Positions 1 through 10,748 of a stretch of DNA of 64,000 bases are shown in pieces. The notes under the pieces are model-generated. The model saw nothing but the letters and a program-made list of their open reading frames with translations, was not told the origin of the DNA and did no database searches. Both the position numbers and the translations under genes were made by a program. Each line of letters opens with the position of its first letter. Within the stretch, counting starts at the first letter, position 1. Where the stretch lies: the NCBI RefSeq assembly GCF_047511655.1, contig NC_133389.1, positions 39,849,295-39,913,294 on the forward strand. The letters are read 5' to 3'. The DNA is from Castor canadensis. Taxonomy: Eukaryota > Chordata > Mammalia > Rodentia > Castoridae.

Positions 1-47
1 ACAATAAACTCTTAAAACTGAACAATAAGGAGGGTATGGTGATGTAC

Positions 48-225
48 TTAGAAGCAGGGACATGGGGATCAAGAGCTTGAGGCCAGTTTGGGCAAAAGTT
101 TGAGAGACCGTATCTCAAAAATGAAATGAAACAAACACCCAAAAGGGTTGTGAGCTTAGCTCAAGTGGGAAAGGGCTTGCCTAGCAAGCACAAGGTCCTG
201 GGTTCAAACTCCAGTACTGAATAAG
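48..225 (+). mobile_element. Dimeric SINE (7SL/B1-like half plus tRNA/ID-like half)
   Basis: The right half (about 143-222) has the tRNA-like core seen throughout this window: 'agctcaagtgg', 'gcctagcaagcacaagg', then a B-box-like 'gggttcaaactcc'. The left part ('gaggccagtttgggcaaaagtttgagagacc') is the degenerate 3' end of the 7SL-like monomer. The copy is old and has no clear A tail. Confidence 0.65.
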
Positions 226-244
226 TAAAAGCCTGAGCAATAAA

Positions 245-1190
245 AAAACTTATAAAAAATGGATCAAAGAGCCTAAAAGACACTTCACCAAAGAAAACAT
301 ACAGAGAACAATAAGCTCTGGAAAAGATGCCCCACATGATATGTTATCAGGGAAATGCAAATTATAACAAGAATGAGAGCACCACACAGGCATTAGAATG
401 GCCAGAATCTGAAACATTGATATCAATTGCTGACAGGGATGTGGAACAACAAGTTCTTTCCATTGGTGGTACGAATACAAACCAATATAGCTATTATGGA
501 AGATAATTTAGAAGTTTCTTACAAAACTAAATATACTCTTACCATATGATTAAGAAATTTTACCCCTTGGTATTTTTCTCAAAGGAGTTGAAAACTTAGT
601 CCACACAAAACCTACACACAGATGTTAGAGCGAGCTTTATTTATAATTGCCTAAACTTGGAAGCCATTAAAATGTCCTTCAGCGGGTGAATGGATAAACT
701 GTGGTAATTCCATCCACTGGAATATCCAGTGCTAAAAACAAATGAGCCACCAAGCCATGAAAAGGCAGAGATAAAACTCACGTGCATATTATTAAGTGAA
801 AGAAGTCAGTCCAATTATATGACAATCTCCAAAAGGCAAACATATGGAGACAACTAAAAGATCAGTGAATTACAAAGGTGACAAGGTGAATAGGGGTTCA
901 CAAAGATTTTTTAAGACAGTAAAACTATTCTGTATGACACTATAAAGGTAGATATACATCTTTATAAATTTGCTCAAACCCATGGAATGAGTAGCATTGA
1001 CACTGAACCCTAATGTAAAATATGACTTTGAACGGTACTGATGTGTCAGTGTAGGTCGATCAATTATAACACATACATCACCATGATAGGGGATATTTAT
1101 GAGGGAGGGTGTGCAGATACAGGGATATGAGAAATTTCTGTATCTTCTGCTGACTTTTACTGTAAATCCCAAACTGCTCTTAAAAATAGT
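245..1190 (+). mobile_element. Old L1 fragment, ORF2 C-terminus and 3' part
   Basis: The text matches the end of mammalian L1 ORF2 and its 3' UTR: 'atggatcaaagagcctaaaagacacttcacc', 'ggaaatgcaaattataacaagaatgag', 'tgaatggataaactgtggtaattcc' and 'attaagtgaaagaagtcagtcc'. No open frame survives. The right boundary is approximate. Confidence 0.75.
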
Positions 1191-1204
1191 CTATTAAACA
1201 ATAA

Positions 1205-1580
1205 TAACAATTGATGAGATGTAGCTAGCATAATACTTAGAGGAAAATTTATAACAATACCATCCCTATCAGGAAAAAAATTTCTTAATTCATTTATCAC
1301 AGCTTCCACCTTAAGAAGACAGAATAATGATGAATTAATCCCAAAGTAAAAAGAGAAAAAGGAAATAACAAAAGATCAGATTGGAAATTAACAAAATAGA
1401 AAACTGAAAAACAAGAGCAAAAAATGAATTTCTATAGTCTACTTAAACCAAAATCTACCTTGTAAATAAAGATTAATGAAATCAACAAACTTCCAATTAG
1501 ACTGATCAGGAAAAAAGAACATACAATTTATCTATACTAGGAATTAGAAGGGTGACATTACACATTACACAAATTCTTCA
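1205..1580 (+). mobile_element. Old L1 ORF2 internal fragment
   Basis: 'acttagaggaaaatttataac', a degenerate run of EIN/TTLQRIN-type codons and 'attaatgaaatcaacaaac' match the region just before the L1 reverse transcriptase. It lies on the same strand as the preceding L1 piece but represents an earlier part of ORF2, so it is probably a separate copy or a rearranged one. Confidence 0.6.
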
Positions 1581-1589
1581 CTTAAGAAA

Positions 1590-1645
1590 TTCAAGCTAGC
1601 ACTTGCCTAGTGTGCATGTAGCCTTGGGTTTGATCTAAGCACTGA
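1590..1645 (+). mobile_element. ID-like SINE fragment
   Basis: 'gctagcacttgcctagtgtgcatg...ccttgggtttgatctaagcactgaaaaaaa' keeps the tRNA-derived core, a B-box-like motif and a short A tail. The 5' end is missing. Confidence 0.6.
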
Positions 1646-1699
1646 AAAAAAGTTTAGCCAAGTTTGCTACCTCCCTGATGCTGATTTCAATCCTCATTT

Positions 1700-1965
1700 C
1701 TTAGATTTACACTGCTTAGCCATCAGTAGTATGTTGCACAGTTGATTCATTTTGGCTTCCAGAACAACACTTCGTTTCCTCATCTCTCTGGACTTCTCTT
1801 TTCTGTCTGTATCTACTCCCTAATTGATCTTATCCAATCTTAGGTCTTTAACTACTATCAGCAATTCTAAAATCGATGTCCCTACCCTAGACCTCTGAAC
1901 TCTAGTCTCACATTCCTTTGCCCAGCAGATATTTCCAGTCTGATGTCTGCCTCAGTCTGGGTTTC
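1700..1965 (+). mobile_element. L2-like LINE fragment
   Basis: 'ttgatcttatccaatcttaggtctttaactactatcag', 'tccctaccctagacctctgaactctagtc' and 'tttccagtctgatgtctgcctcag' follow the order of a recurrent mammalian L2 internal segment. It is heavily diverged. Confidence 0.45.
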
Positions 1966-3224
1966 TGAGAAAGAGCTTAAAATAAAGACCTTATTTCTTA
2001 TTCATTATTGAAGTGACACAACTCCAAAAAAATATAGCAGAAGATAAAAGAAAGGTAGCTATCAAATAAGTAGGTGTTAGTTTCACGGAGCATCTTCAGA
2101 GTGTAAGCACTATGACTTTTACCTCAGACTCCCTTCTGTTTGAGGTTTCCCATCAGAGAATCAACTTTTCCACACTTCCACTTTGTACCATTCAGCCTCA
2201 CCAGCAGCATCCACTAAGGAAACCAGGCTCCAAAATAATAGCATAAAGTGAGAAGTAGGCCAGTAATCCAGCAAGATTCAGCAGCCTCAGGGGTGAATGA
2301 TACCAAGCAATCTTAGGAGGTCATCAGTAACAGATCGGAAAATCATGGCCCTACAAATAAGAGGAGGCATTTAAGCTGGCTTGGCATCATGACTAATTAG
2401 ACATTGAGTAGAAAAACATGTAAGACAAACCAGGTCACTCCTCTGATCAACATTTTCTTCTATCTTACTCAAATGTCAAAAGAGCATTGTGTCTGAAAAT
2501 TACTCTTAAACAATACAGACAAAATTATATACATATATGTACACATATGTGTATGTGTATACATGTCTGGATGGATAGCTAGATAGATACAGTGGAGAAT
2601 TCTAAAGCAGACGTGGTAAAATGTTAAATGTTCTGAGGAGTCTGAGTAAAAAGCATGCAGTATTCTGTGCAGCAAGCAGATGCTGGCCCCTTGTCACTTT
2701 CCAGCTCACTCACTGGGAGTCATCTCGGGAAAAGTTTTAAGGACAAAAGTCTTAGTCAAGAAGAGCAAAATACTCTGCAAAAGACTGCAGTTTTATATCT
2801 CCAAGCCCCCAAGTCCCTCCCCCTGCTCCACTCCAACTGATTAAGCAAATGACCACCCCAGAATCCATGCAAACTCACAAAATTAGTTGGGACTAGATCT
2901 CAGATTCACAGACACAGAACTACTTTGGCAGAAAGTGCAAATTGCAAGCCACAGACTGAACACTGGGAGTAATTCTACCATGGCACTGCTGTCAGCCTCA
3001 GGTGTGAGCTGGCAGGAGTGGGCTGAGAAGTTGGGAATTCTCATGAACCCAGTGGATAGTGAGCCAGGCAGGAGTCAATGGGAGCCCAAGTGACATGGGA
3101 ATTGACAAACTGAGTAGGAAATGAACGTGAAGTCTACACATGTGAGGAAAAAACCTGGACTCTACTGGGAAGTTAGGAGCCACAGGCCACCGGGAGCCAG
3201 GGGGGGAACCATGCACAACTTGCA
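1966..3224. other. Unassigned intergenic sequence
   Basis: I see no gene or recognisable element. A degenerate TA/TG microsatellite lies near 2525-2595, ending in 'gatagctagatagatac'. Reading frames here are short and show no domain. Confidence 0.5.
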
Positions 3225-3312
3225 AATGGCATTTTCTACTTGCTGTGCTGGGAATCTAGTTCAGGGCCTTGCAAGTAGTAGGAAGGTACTGTGCCACTAA
3301 ACTAAATCCCCA
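3225..3312 (-). mobile_element. ID-like SINE, inverted
   Basis: Plus-strand text 'tgctgtgctgggaatctagttcagggccttgcaagtagtaggaaggtactgtgccactaaac' is the reverse complement of the tRNA-derived SINE core. It is strongly diverged. Confidence 0.6.
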
Positions 3313-3644
3313 AACCAGAAAACTCCCTCTGGTACAACTTACCCAGACTTTAAAAAAATGCTCTGGGGAGAGGGGAAATTTACTACCCTCCTAAATAAAG
3401 AAAAAATATTGACTGTTTTTTTAAACCCCTCCCCCTTTTTTTTGCAGCTGTTACTGTGTGTTTTTATCATCTTTTTGACTGTTTTGTCTACATATTTTAG
3501 TGTGTTCTATTATTTCTAATATTTTCATACCATATACTTTCCCCCTCTTTCATATCATGCTTCTACTTTTTCTCTATTCCCCATTCTTTCTGTTACCCAG
3601 TTACTACACTTTTGAAATTCATAAACTCCTGGTTTATCATCTAA

Positions 3645-3702
3645 GTATCCTAGATCCTTTTGTATATAAACTTGTATCTTAGATCCTTTTGTATATAAGC
3701 TT
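3645..3702. repeat. 29-bp tandem duplication
   Basis: Two adjacent 29-base units (3645-3673 and 3674-3702) differ at only two positions; each contains 'agatccttttgtatataa'. They sit in AT-rich sequence (3420-3980) that otherwise shows nothing recognisable. Confidence 0.8.
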
Positions 3703-3984
3703 ATTGGGGGAGTAGTTGATGCTTATAATTTTTACTATATTCAAATACCTGGTTTGTTTTTGAATTGTTAATTTTGTAATTACTGTCTGCTTTCTTTCCT
3801 ATAAATGGTAGTGAAAGAGACAGCCAACATAACAGAAGCACAAATCACAACATAGTAACACAAGCAATATAAAAAATCCAGGCAATATCATCCAAAAGCT
3901 CATAACTTCTCAATAACTGAATCTAAAGATATCAAAATGACTGAAATACCAAAGAATTCAAAAATTTACTTTTAAAATAATCAG

Positions 3985-4208
3985 TAACCTAGCCAGGCAC
4001 TGGTGGCTCACAACTGTAATCCTAGCTACTCAGGCGGCAGAGATCAGGAGGATCATGGTTTGAAGCTAGCCCAGGCAAATAGTTCAGGAGAACCCATCTC
4101 TAAAATAAGGAGAGCAAATGGAAAGGAGGGGTGGCTCAAGTGGTAGAGTGCCTGCTTCTCAAGTGTAAAGCCGTGAGTTCAAACTTCAGCCCTACTAGAA
4201 AAAAAAAA
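3985..4208 (+). mobile_element. Dimeric SINE, well preserved
   Basis: The left half 'gccaggcactggtggctcac...ctgtaatcctagctactcagg' is plainly 7SL/Alu/B1-like. The right half 'ggtggctcaagtggtagagtgcctgcttctcaag...gagttcaaacttc' is tRNA/ID-like and ends in an A tail. This is the clearest example of the fused SINE in the window. Confidence 0.85.
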
Positions 4209-4269
4209 TGAGTTTAGAAGTGATTCCCATACTGCAATATTTTGTAATAGTTTGATAAAATTGGTTTTG

Positions 4270-4990
4270 TGTTGGATTTTGAACATTCCTCAAAAGCCCA
4301 CATGTTAATGTCTTGGTCTCCAGGATGAATGAGCCTATTGGAATATGGTAGAAACTTATTCTGTTTTTTTGAAACTGGGGTTTGAACTCAGCCTCATGCT
4401 TGCTGGCAGGTGCTCTTCCTCTTGAGCCACACTCTTACCCCTTTTTTGATTTTATTTATCTTTTCAGGAAGGGTTTCTTGTTTTTGTCCATGGCTGGCCT
4501 CAGACCAGGATCTTCCTACTTCCTGCCTCTTGCATAGTTGGGACCATAGGTGTGTGCCACCACACCCAGCTATTGGCTGAAATGGGAGTCTTGCTGACTT
4601 TTTGCACAGACTGTTCCTTGAACTGTAATACTCCTGATTTCTACCTCCCAAGTAGCTGGGATTATAGGCTTGAGCCACTATACCAATCTGGTGATGAAGA
4701 GATAAGGCCTAGTGGGAGGTCTCTAGGTCATAGGTCATAGAGAGCATGCCCTGGAAAGGGATTATGGGATGCCAGCATTTTCTCTTTTTCTTCTTTTGTT
4801 TTCTGGCCATGAGGTTGAGCACTTTTGCTCTGCCACTTACTCCTGCCATGTTGTACTGCCTTACCACTGGTCCAAAGCAATAGGGCCAACCAGTCATGGA
4901 CTGGAACCTCCAAAACTGAGCCAAAATTAATCTTTTGTCTTTATAGGTTGATCATCTTGGATCTTTTGTCATAGTGATAGAAAGCTAATA
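4270..4990 (+). mobile_element. ERVL-MaLR-type LTR, split by a SINE
   Basis: Diagnostic text is 'cacatgttaatgtcttggtctcc', 'gcctagtgggaggtctctaggtcatag', 'ctctgccacttactcctgccatg', 'ccaaagcaatagggccaacc' and 'aacctccaaaactgagccaaaattaatcttttgtctttataggttgatcatc'. These match a MaLR-class solo LTR. It is interrupted at about 4365-4690 by an inverted dimeric SINE. Confidence 0.6.
4365..4690 (-). mobile_element. Dimeric SINE inserted in the MaLR LTR
   Basis: Read on the minus strand: 7SL-like half ('agctgggattataggcttgagccac' in plus-strand text near 4660-4680), a second 7SL-like portion, then the tRNA-like half ('aactggggtttgaactcagcctcatgcttgctggcaggtgctc') and its A tail at 4365. It may be two SINEs in tandem, since B1-like text occurs twice. 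Confidence 0.65.
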
Positions 4991-5425
4991 CTTATTTGAA
5001 TGATTTGTAGAATTCACCACTGAAGACATTTGGCCCTGGATTTTTTTTTTCTGAGACAGAGTCTCATTGGATAGCCCTGGCTGATCTCAAACTTCCTCAT
5101 ACCTCAAATTCCTAAGTACTGAGATTAGAGGCTTGTGCTGCTATACTCTGCTGGCCCTGGGCCTTTTTGTTGTTGTTTTTGAGAGGTATTTAATTACTGA
5201 TTCAATCTTGTTAGTTAGTTCTCTTCATATTTTATCTGTTTCTTCACGATTCATTGGTAAATTATGTGTTTCTAGATCTGTGTCATCAGGGTTATCTAAT
5301 TTGCTGGTGTATAATTATTCCTTGTATACTCTTGTCATCTTTTATTTCTGTAATGTTATCAGTGGCATACCCACTTTCATATCTGATGTTAGTTATTTTG
5401 GGATTATAAATTATTGAAAAGAATA
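4991..5425 (-). mobile_element. Old L1 ORF2 fragment, split by a B1-like SINE
   Basis: Reverse-complement L1 reverse-transcriptase text flanks the SINE: 'gatttgtagaattcaccactgaagacatttggccctgg' on the left, 'ggcctttttgttg...gattcaatcttgttagttag' and 'tcttgtcatcttttatttctgtaatg' on the right. The frame is closed. Confidence 0.65.
5040..5151 (-). mobile_element. B1-like SINE with target-site duplication
   Basis: This is a reverse-oriented 7SL-like monomer ('ctgagacagagtctcattggatagccctggctgatctcaaactt'). It is flanked by a 9 bp direct repeat 'tggccctgg' at 5031-5039 and 5152-5160. The host is the older L1, so the SINE is younger. Confidence 0.75.
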
Positions 5426-5544
5426 TTATAGAGCTGAACTAACCTCACTGCACCATCCCAATCGGTACATGATATTTACATAAAAATCACTAGTTATCTT
5501 AACCTTTAGATTAAGTGCTTCTTGGATGGTGAAAAGCCTCACAG

Positions 5545-5725
5545 TGGATATTTGACAGTGTCAGGAAATATTTGTCATAACTGGGGGAGCACTGCTGCTG
5601 GTATCTAGTGGACAGAAGCCAGGAAAGATACTAAGGATCATATAACTCTACAGGACAGCCTCCCACAGCAAAGAATTTTATGCTGCAAAGTGTCAATAGT
5701 GTAGAGGTTGGGAAACCCTAGGCTA
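5545..5725 (+). mobile_element. MER5-type hAT-Charlie DNA transposon
   Basis: 'ggatatttgacagtgtcaggaaatatttgtcataactgggggagcactgctgctggtatctagtgg', 'ctctacaggacagcctcccacagcaaagaatt' and 'caatagtgtagaggttgggaaaccct' follow the MER5A/B consensus closely. This is a non-autonomous remnant. Confidence 0.75.
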
Positions 5726-7121
5726 AGACAGTTTGGGGCTAGATTTCTCCACTGTAGTTACTATATTTTCCCTTTTCTATATCTTGTTCATTGGAAGCAA
5801 GCCAGCAATCTAGCCTCCTCTAAGGATGTGAAATTCAGATACACACTCCATATCTTGGGGGAGGTTAGACTCTAAATACATCATTTAGAATTATTCTATA
5901 AGGAAGATTTGTCTCTTCTTCCATGTTTATCTGTAGTGTAGACTCGTATATTTACGTGGGAACTCCTTCAGGTTGGTTTCTGTGTTCCTTAGACATGACT
6001 TTATTCTTTTCTTTTGTGAGTTCTTGATTACTTTTTATACTACAAGTATTCTGGTTTGTCTTTTATTGTCTCTGCTCTAGACTTAGAATCAGCCATTTCT
6101 CAAAGGAGCTCTTGTTCTTTTTATTTGAAGAATGATGTTTAGAACCCAAAATCTGTTTATTTGACTGGGGTATTGTTGCTTCTAGATCCTCTTGGAGAAC
6201 AGAGGTAGGTTATATGTGTATGTATACAAACCCACATATAAACACATGTTCTGTAATATGTGGTATATATAAAATGTATGCATGAGTTAATATTGATGTC
6301 TTTGACTCTAATAATTATTTTTTGTGAATTCTGAATATTGCACATGAAAAATTATATTCTCTGGATGAGGTTGTCACATTTCAGAAGCTCTACAAAGCTT
6401 TCTGTTTTCTTTCGATCAGAACTCAATCTACCCACTCCGAGTTCTTATATGCACCTTGCTCTACCTTTATGGCTATATTCAGCCATGTGTTTTCTGAGTA
6501 TAGTCCCTATCACTATGTGGAGTGAGCTTTCTCTCGCTCTTGTTACTATTGAACCTAACTGGGGGTGATGGGAGATGCAGAGAGGACAAATGATAGACAA
6601 ACACGCATAAAGCTGGGGCCAGGTGTGCTGGGTGCTCAGATGGAGACACACAACAGCCTCAATGCTTTTTTTCTCTATTATTCTCTTCATTTACTTTGCT
6701 ACTTTTCTCTATCTTTATTCTTTAAGGCCTTACTCCTTTACAATTCTCGGGAGGGGCATGACATTGTAACAAAAGAAACCAGCTTTCTACGTCTCTGAAT
6801 GTGAACAACTTAAGAAAAGCAGCTGTACTGCATTTTGTCTGAGGCTGGGGCCTTGCCAAACTCAGCCTATCATTGTGCACAACTGTGCTTATGTAGGCCT
6901 CTCATAATGGGCTCTCAACAACTATGCAATATATGCATTATTAGAAGAGACAGTATATTCTTTGTATAGACCACAACCCCACATATAGCCTTGCCTATAT
7001 AATTTAACAATGTCAGCTAAATTAAAATATAAATTAGATAACTATGGGTGATATTCAAAGTAAACAATAGAACTTATTAAATGGTTAATACTAGAAAGAT
7101 AATTGGAATTTTTATAAACAC
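5726..7121. other. Unassigned intergenic sequence
   Basis: No gene is recognisable. The stretch at 6205-6280 is a degenerate TA/CA-rich tract. 6570-6920 could be a very old LTR, but I could not place it. Confidence 0.45.
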
Positions 7122-7216
7122 TTTTTTCCCATCCAAGTGCTAACCAGGCCTGACCCTGGCTTAGCTTCTAAGAACAGACAAGATTGGGTGTGTTCAGGGT
7201 GGTATGACTGTAGACT
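7122..7216 (-). pseudogene. 5S rRNA retropseudogene, 3'-truncated
   Basis: On the minus strand the sequence begins 'gtctacagtcataccaccctga' and continues through 'gaagctaagccagggtcaggcctggttagcacttggatggg', a clear match to about the first 89 nt of mammalian 5S rRNA. It ends at an A-rich run (minus strand 'gggaaaaaag'). The last roughly 30 nt of 5S are absent. Substitutions include several C-to-T changes at former CpG sites. The A-rich end suggests L1-mediated retroposition rather than a functional 5S gene. Confidence 0.85.
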
Positions 7217-7469
7217 CAACAATTTTTATTTTCCAGTATGTAGCCTGTTATCAATACATATGTTAGAAATAAAAATCTGATGAATATTACCACTTGGAAA
7301 ACAAGATCAAAAGGTCTTTTTGTTTTTAGACAGAACATGCTATGCAAATTAATCATGTAAGTTATTACATTTGTTAGTGTCTTCTCTATACTCATGTATT
7401 TCTGAAACCTGACATGTGTGGTGTTTTCCTACAATTCTCTGCAGACAGCAACTGGGTGTTCTACAACTC

Positions 7470-8165
7470 AATTCTGACACTATTAACCTAGAGTTATCAC
7501 AGAGTCCTCAGGTTAAGGATTCAGGCCCACAGACTGCCTTCACTTCAGAGATGAACTGCATGTCTGTGTTTTTACTGGTGCTCTGATTGGCTAAAAATCA
7601 GAGGTTCCTACAACCCTGTCCACACATTTGATCATTTGCTAGAATGGCTCACTGAACTCAGGAAAAGATTACTGGCTATTATAAAAGAATACAACTCAGG
7701 CTCAACCACAAGGAAGAGATGTACAGAACAAGGTGTGTGGGAAAGTACACAGAGCTTCCATGCTCTCTCCATGTGTACCATTTTCCATGGACCTTTCAAT
7801 TTTACCAACCTGGAAGCTCTGAATCCTGTCCTTTTGGGGTTTATACAGAAACTTAATTACATGGGCATGACTGATTAAATCATTGGCCATTGTGACTGAA
7901 CTCAATCTCCAGCCTCTCTCCCTGCCCAGAAGACAAGGTGGGATGGTGTAGGACAGAAAGTTCCAGTCCTCTAATCACATTTGGTTCCCCTGGCAACCAG
8001 CCCCCATCCTATGGTTCTCTATGGTCTTTCCAAAAGTTGTTTATTAAATTTTGGTGTGGTTGCAAGGGGTTTGTTATGAATAACAAAAGACACTTCTTTC
8101 ATTTTAATTGTTCTTATCACTCAGGAGAGTCCAAGGCTTTTACTCTCTAGGCCAGGGGATGATCA
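7470..8165 (+). mobile_element. MLT2-type ERVL solo LTR
   Basis: Landmarks occur in the expected order: 'ttgctagaatggctcactgaactcaggaaaa', 'ggctattataaaagaatacaactcagg', 'accaacctggaagctctgaatcctgtccttttggggttt', 'ggcatgactgattaaatcattggccattg', 'ctctaatcacatttggttcccctggcaaccagccccatcc' and 'cactcaggagagtccaaggcttt'. No internal ERV sequence follows, so this is a solo LTR. Confidence 0.75.
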
Positions 8166-8167
8166 TC

Positions 8168-8752
8168 AAATACAGTGTTCTCCCTTATTCGTGGTTGGTG
8201 GTTTTATTTTTTCCAATTTCAGCTACCTAAGTTAAACTTGGTCTGAAAACATACATGGAAAATGTCAGAAATAAACATAAGTTTAAGAGCAGTGCAATAA
8301 AATCTTGCACAATACTGCACATCTTTTAGGATGTGAATCATTGCTTTGTCCAGGGTATCCATGTTGCATATGCTATCTGCCCATTAGTCACTTAGTAGCT
8401 GTCTTGGTCATCATGTTGATTATCCCATATTTTCCATGCTGTGTCAAAATAATCCTTAGCTTACTGAATAATGGCCCCAAGATGCAAAAGTAGTGATGCA
8501 GGCAATTTGAATATGCCAAAGTGAAGCTACAAAGTATTTCCTTTGGTGTAAAAGTGAAAGCTTTTGACTTAAGGAAAGGAAAAAAGTATGCTGAAAATGC
8601 TAAAACCTACAGTAAGAACGAATCTTTTACCTGTGAAATTGTGAGGGGGAAAAATTCATGCCAGTTTTGCTGTTGCACCTCAAACTGCAAAAGTTACAGC
8701 CATAGTATATGATAAATGTTTAGATAAGAGGGAAAGGGTATTAATTATAGAG
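8168..8752 (+). mobile_element. Tigger (pogo/Tc1-mariner) transposon, 5' part with transposase N-terminus
   Basis: The 5' portion 'gtgttctcccttattcgtggttggtggtttta' and the following non-coding leader match Tigger1-type elements. A former transposase start lies at 8471 ('atggccccaagatgcaaaagtagtgatgcagg'), followed by the DNA-binding helix-turn-helix region, which is readable only through stops and frame breaks. The element ends near 8752, so the catalytic DDE domain is missing. It is long inactive. Confidence 0.8.
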
Positions 8753-8764
8753 TTTGGTGCTATC

Positions 8765-9240
8765 CAAGTGAGATGGAAGAGAAGGGCCCAACTCTTTCCC
8801 AAGAGATGCCCCACAACTGCTCTGGGAGACTTGCTTTCGCTACAGCAGGTTCAGACTTCCCACAATAGTCCCAGATAACTGCCCTTCAGTCTTTTCAGAT
8901 AACTCTGCCCTTCTTCAGCCACTTCAGATTCCCCACCTTGGCAAGGAAGATCATCCCTTCCAATGACAGCTAGGGCAGATGGGCCCAGTACAGCTGAGCT
9001 GGGTGATTTGACTATGCAGAAAGTCTGTGGTTAGCTGAGAGAACACTGTGCATACATGTGAGCCTGCCCTTTTTTGTCTCTATAAGCAGCCCTCTTCTAA
9101 ATTTCATCTCATGTACTGCTTCCTTCTTATGCTGGAAGTTAAGTCCTAATAAAGCTTCTTCAGGATGGTTTTATTTTGCCTATTCATGATTTCTATCTTG
9201 AGTAGAATAGATTGCCCTAAAAGTGGGTAACACTGAGAGA
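8765..9240 (+). mobile_element. Probable ERV solo LTR
   Basis: The layout resembles an LTR: a GC-richer U3-like block, a weak TATA-like 'tctctataagcagcc' near 9077-9091, then polyadenylation signal 'cctaataaagcttcttcagg' near 9147. The family is not recognised and the ends are approximate. Confidence 0.45.
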
Positions 9241-9457
9241 GGCTAACAGAACTGTGAGCTACCATGGGAGTGGTTGGTTGCAGCTAGTTCCAACTGCTGG
9301 AAGAGTTCTAGAGAGCTGCCTGTAGCTGTTGGCTCCAGAGTAGTTGGGAGAGTTGCTAAGACTAGGAACTGGGAGCTGCTGGCCTCAAAGTTCAGAACTC
9401 TAACACTAGAAACCCGAGAGCTGTGGACACCCAAATTTTATTGCTGCTAACACTAAG

Positions 9458-9551
9458 GGAGGGTTGGTGGAGTAGCTCAAGTGGTAGAGTGCCTGCCTAG
9501 CAAGTGTGAGACCCTAAATTCAAGCCCCAGTACCACCAAGAAAAAAAAAAG
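9458..9551 (+). mobile_element. ID-like tRNA-derived SINE
   Basis: 'ggttggtggagtagctcaagtggtagagtgcctgcctagcaagtgtgagaccctaaattcaagccccagtaccaccaag' is followed by a nearly pure A tail. A and B boxes are recognisable. Confidence 0.85.
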
Positions 9552-10180
9552 AAAAATCTAACACTAAGGCAACTGTACTTTATCTATTTATGATTTGTAT
9601 CTGTTGTATCTGAATTAAGCAAAATAACCGTAAGCTGACTGGTAACAAAAGATTTCAGGCATCCATTGGGGGTCTTAGAACATATTTTCTGTGGCTAAAG
9701 TGGAACTACTAAATATATTTCTTATTATAAATCACAATATAACAGCTACCATTTTTGTTCAATATATTACAAGATAAACAATAATAGAAAAACCTTCACA
9801 TTTTGACATAAGGTGTCAAGGAAACTGCTTTTTAAAATCTCATTTCACATGTTTAGAAGATGTGGTTAAATAGTGGTAAAGAAGTGATTTCAGACCAAGA
9901 AAGTTTATGGGCTGTATTACTGAAAGTGAAGGAAATTGGCGCTGTTGTATCAGGAGAATTTGCACGAGTTCAGACTCACTATGAAAATCAAAATTAAACC
10001 ACCAATGACAGAAAACTTCTGAGAAAAGAGGACACTGGAGTTATCTAGTTAGTAAGTTTAATATGAGAATAGCATAGCTTGTTTACACTCCGGGAATTTG
10101 TAGGTATGTAGTATGAGCGTAAGATAGGACTTTAGTTATCAGCAATATGTGTGCATCAGTATAAATTAGTGAAGCTATAG
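9552..10180. other. Unassigned sequence downstream of ZNF271
   Basis: AT-rich unique sequence. No gene, RNA or repeat could be supported. Confidence 0.5.
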
Positions 10181-10270
10181 AGGGGAGCTGGAAGTGTAAC
10201 TCAAGTGGGAAAGCCTAGCAAGCACAAGCCCTGAGTTCAAATCCTTCTACTGCAAAAATAAAAAAGATAT
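10181..10270 (+). mobile_element. ID-like tRNA-derived SINE
   Basis: 'gagctggaagtgtaactcaagtgggaaagcctagcaagcacaagccctgagttcaaatcc', with an A-rich tail. An internal deletion has removed part of the core. Confidence 0.75.
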
Positions 10271-10547
10271 GGAGGGGATTTAAGGTTTCTTCACATTTTC
10301 TAAAATAACTTTTGATATGCAGTTGGTAATTTGGACTAAAATATATTTCCTTCTGAGTTTTGATTGAATACCTCTCAACACTGATTTTTCAAGTATCTGA
10401 TAAGTTCTGTAATAATGTTGTTAGATATTCTTTACAGTGAAATGACTTTTCTCTTATGGACTGTGTCTGAATGAAGGGCTGGAACTTTTCTTACATTATA
10501 GCAAATATAAGAATTTCTTGCTATTGTTGCTTTCTGATATTAAAAGA

Positions 10548-10553
10548 TTTATT
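10548..10553 (-). terminator. Candidate polyadenylation signal of ZNF271
   Basis: The minus strand reads AATAAA about 195 nt downstream of the ZNF271 stop codon. It is the first canonical signal after the stop, so a 3' end near 10525 is plausible. There is no transcript evidence here. Confidence 0.45.
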
Positions 10554-10748
10554 CACTTTGAAGGTTTTCCTCACAGTTTCTAGAGCAACTCTTCCTCAGA
10601 ATTTGTCTTAATGTCAGAGTGCTGAGATTAATTTTCATTATAAAAATCAAATTAGTTTTCTCTCTCATGTTTTTCCTAAATGTAGAATGTGTTGGTGCTA
10701 CATTGAGCAAAACCTTTCTCATGCTCATTAATAGCATTCGTAAGATTT

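Noticed and set aside
2655-3225. Cluster of 60-75 codon frames on both strands
   Set aside because: No similarity, splice sites or codon pattern to support a gene.
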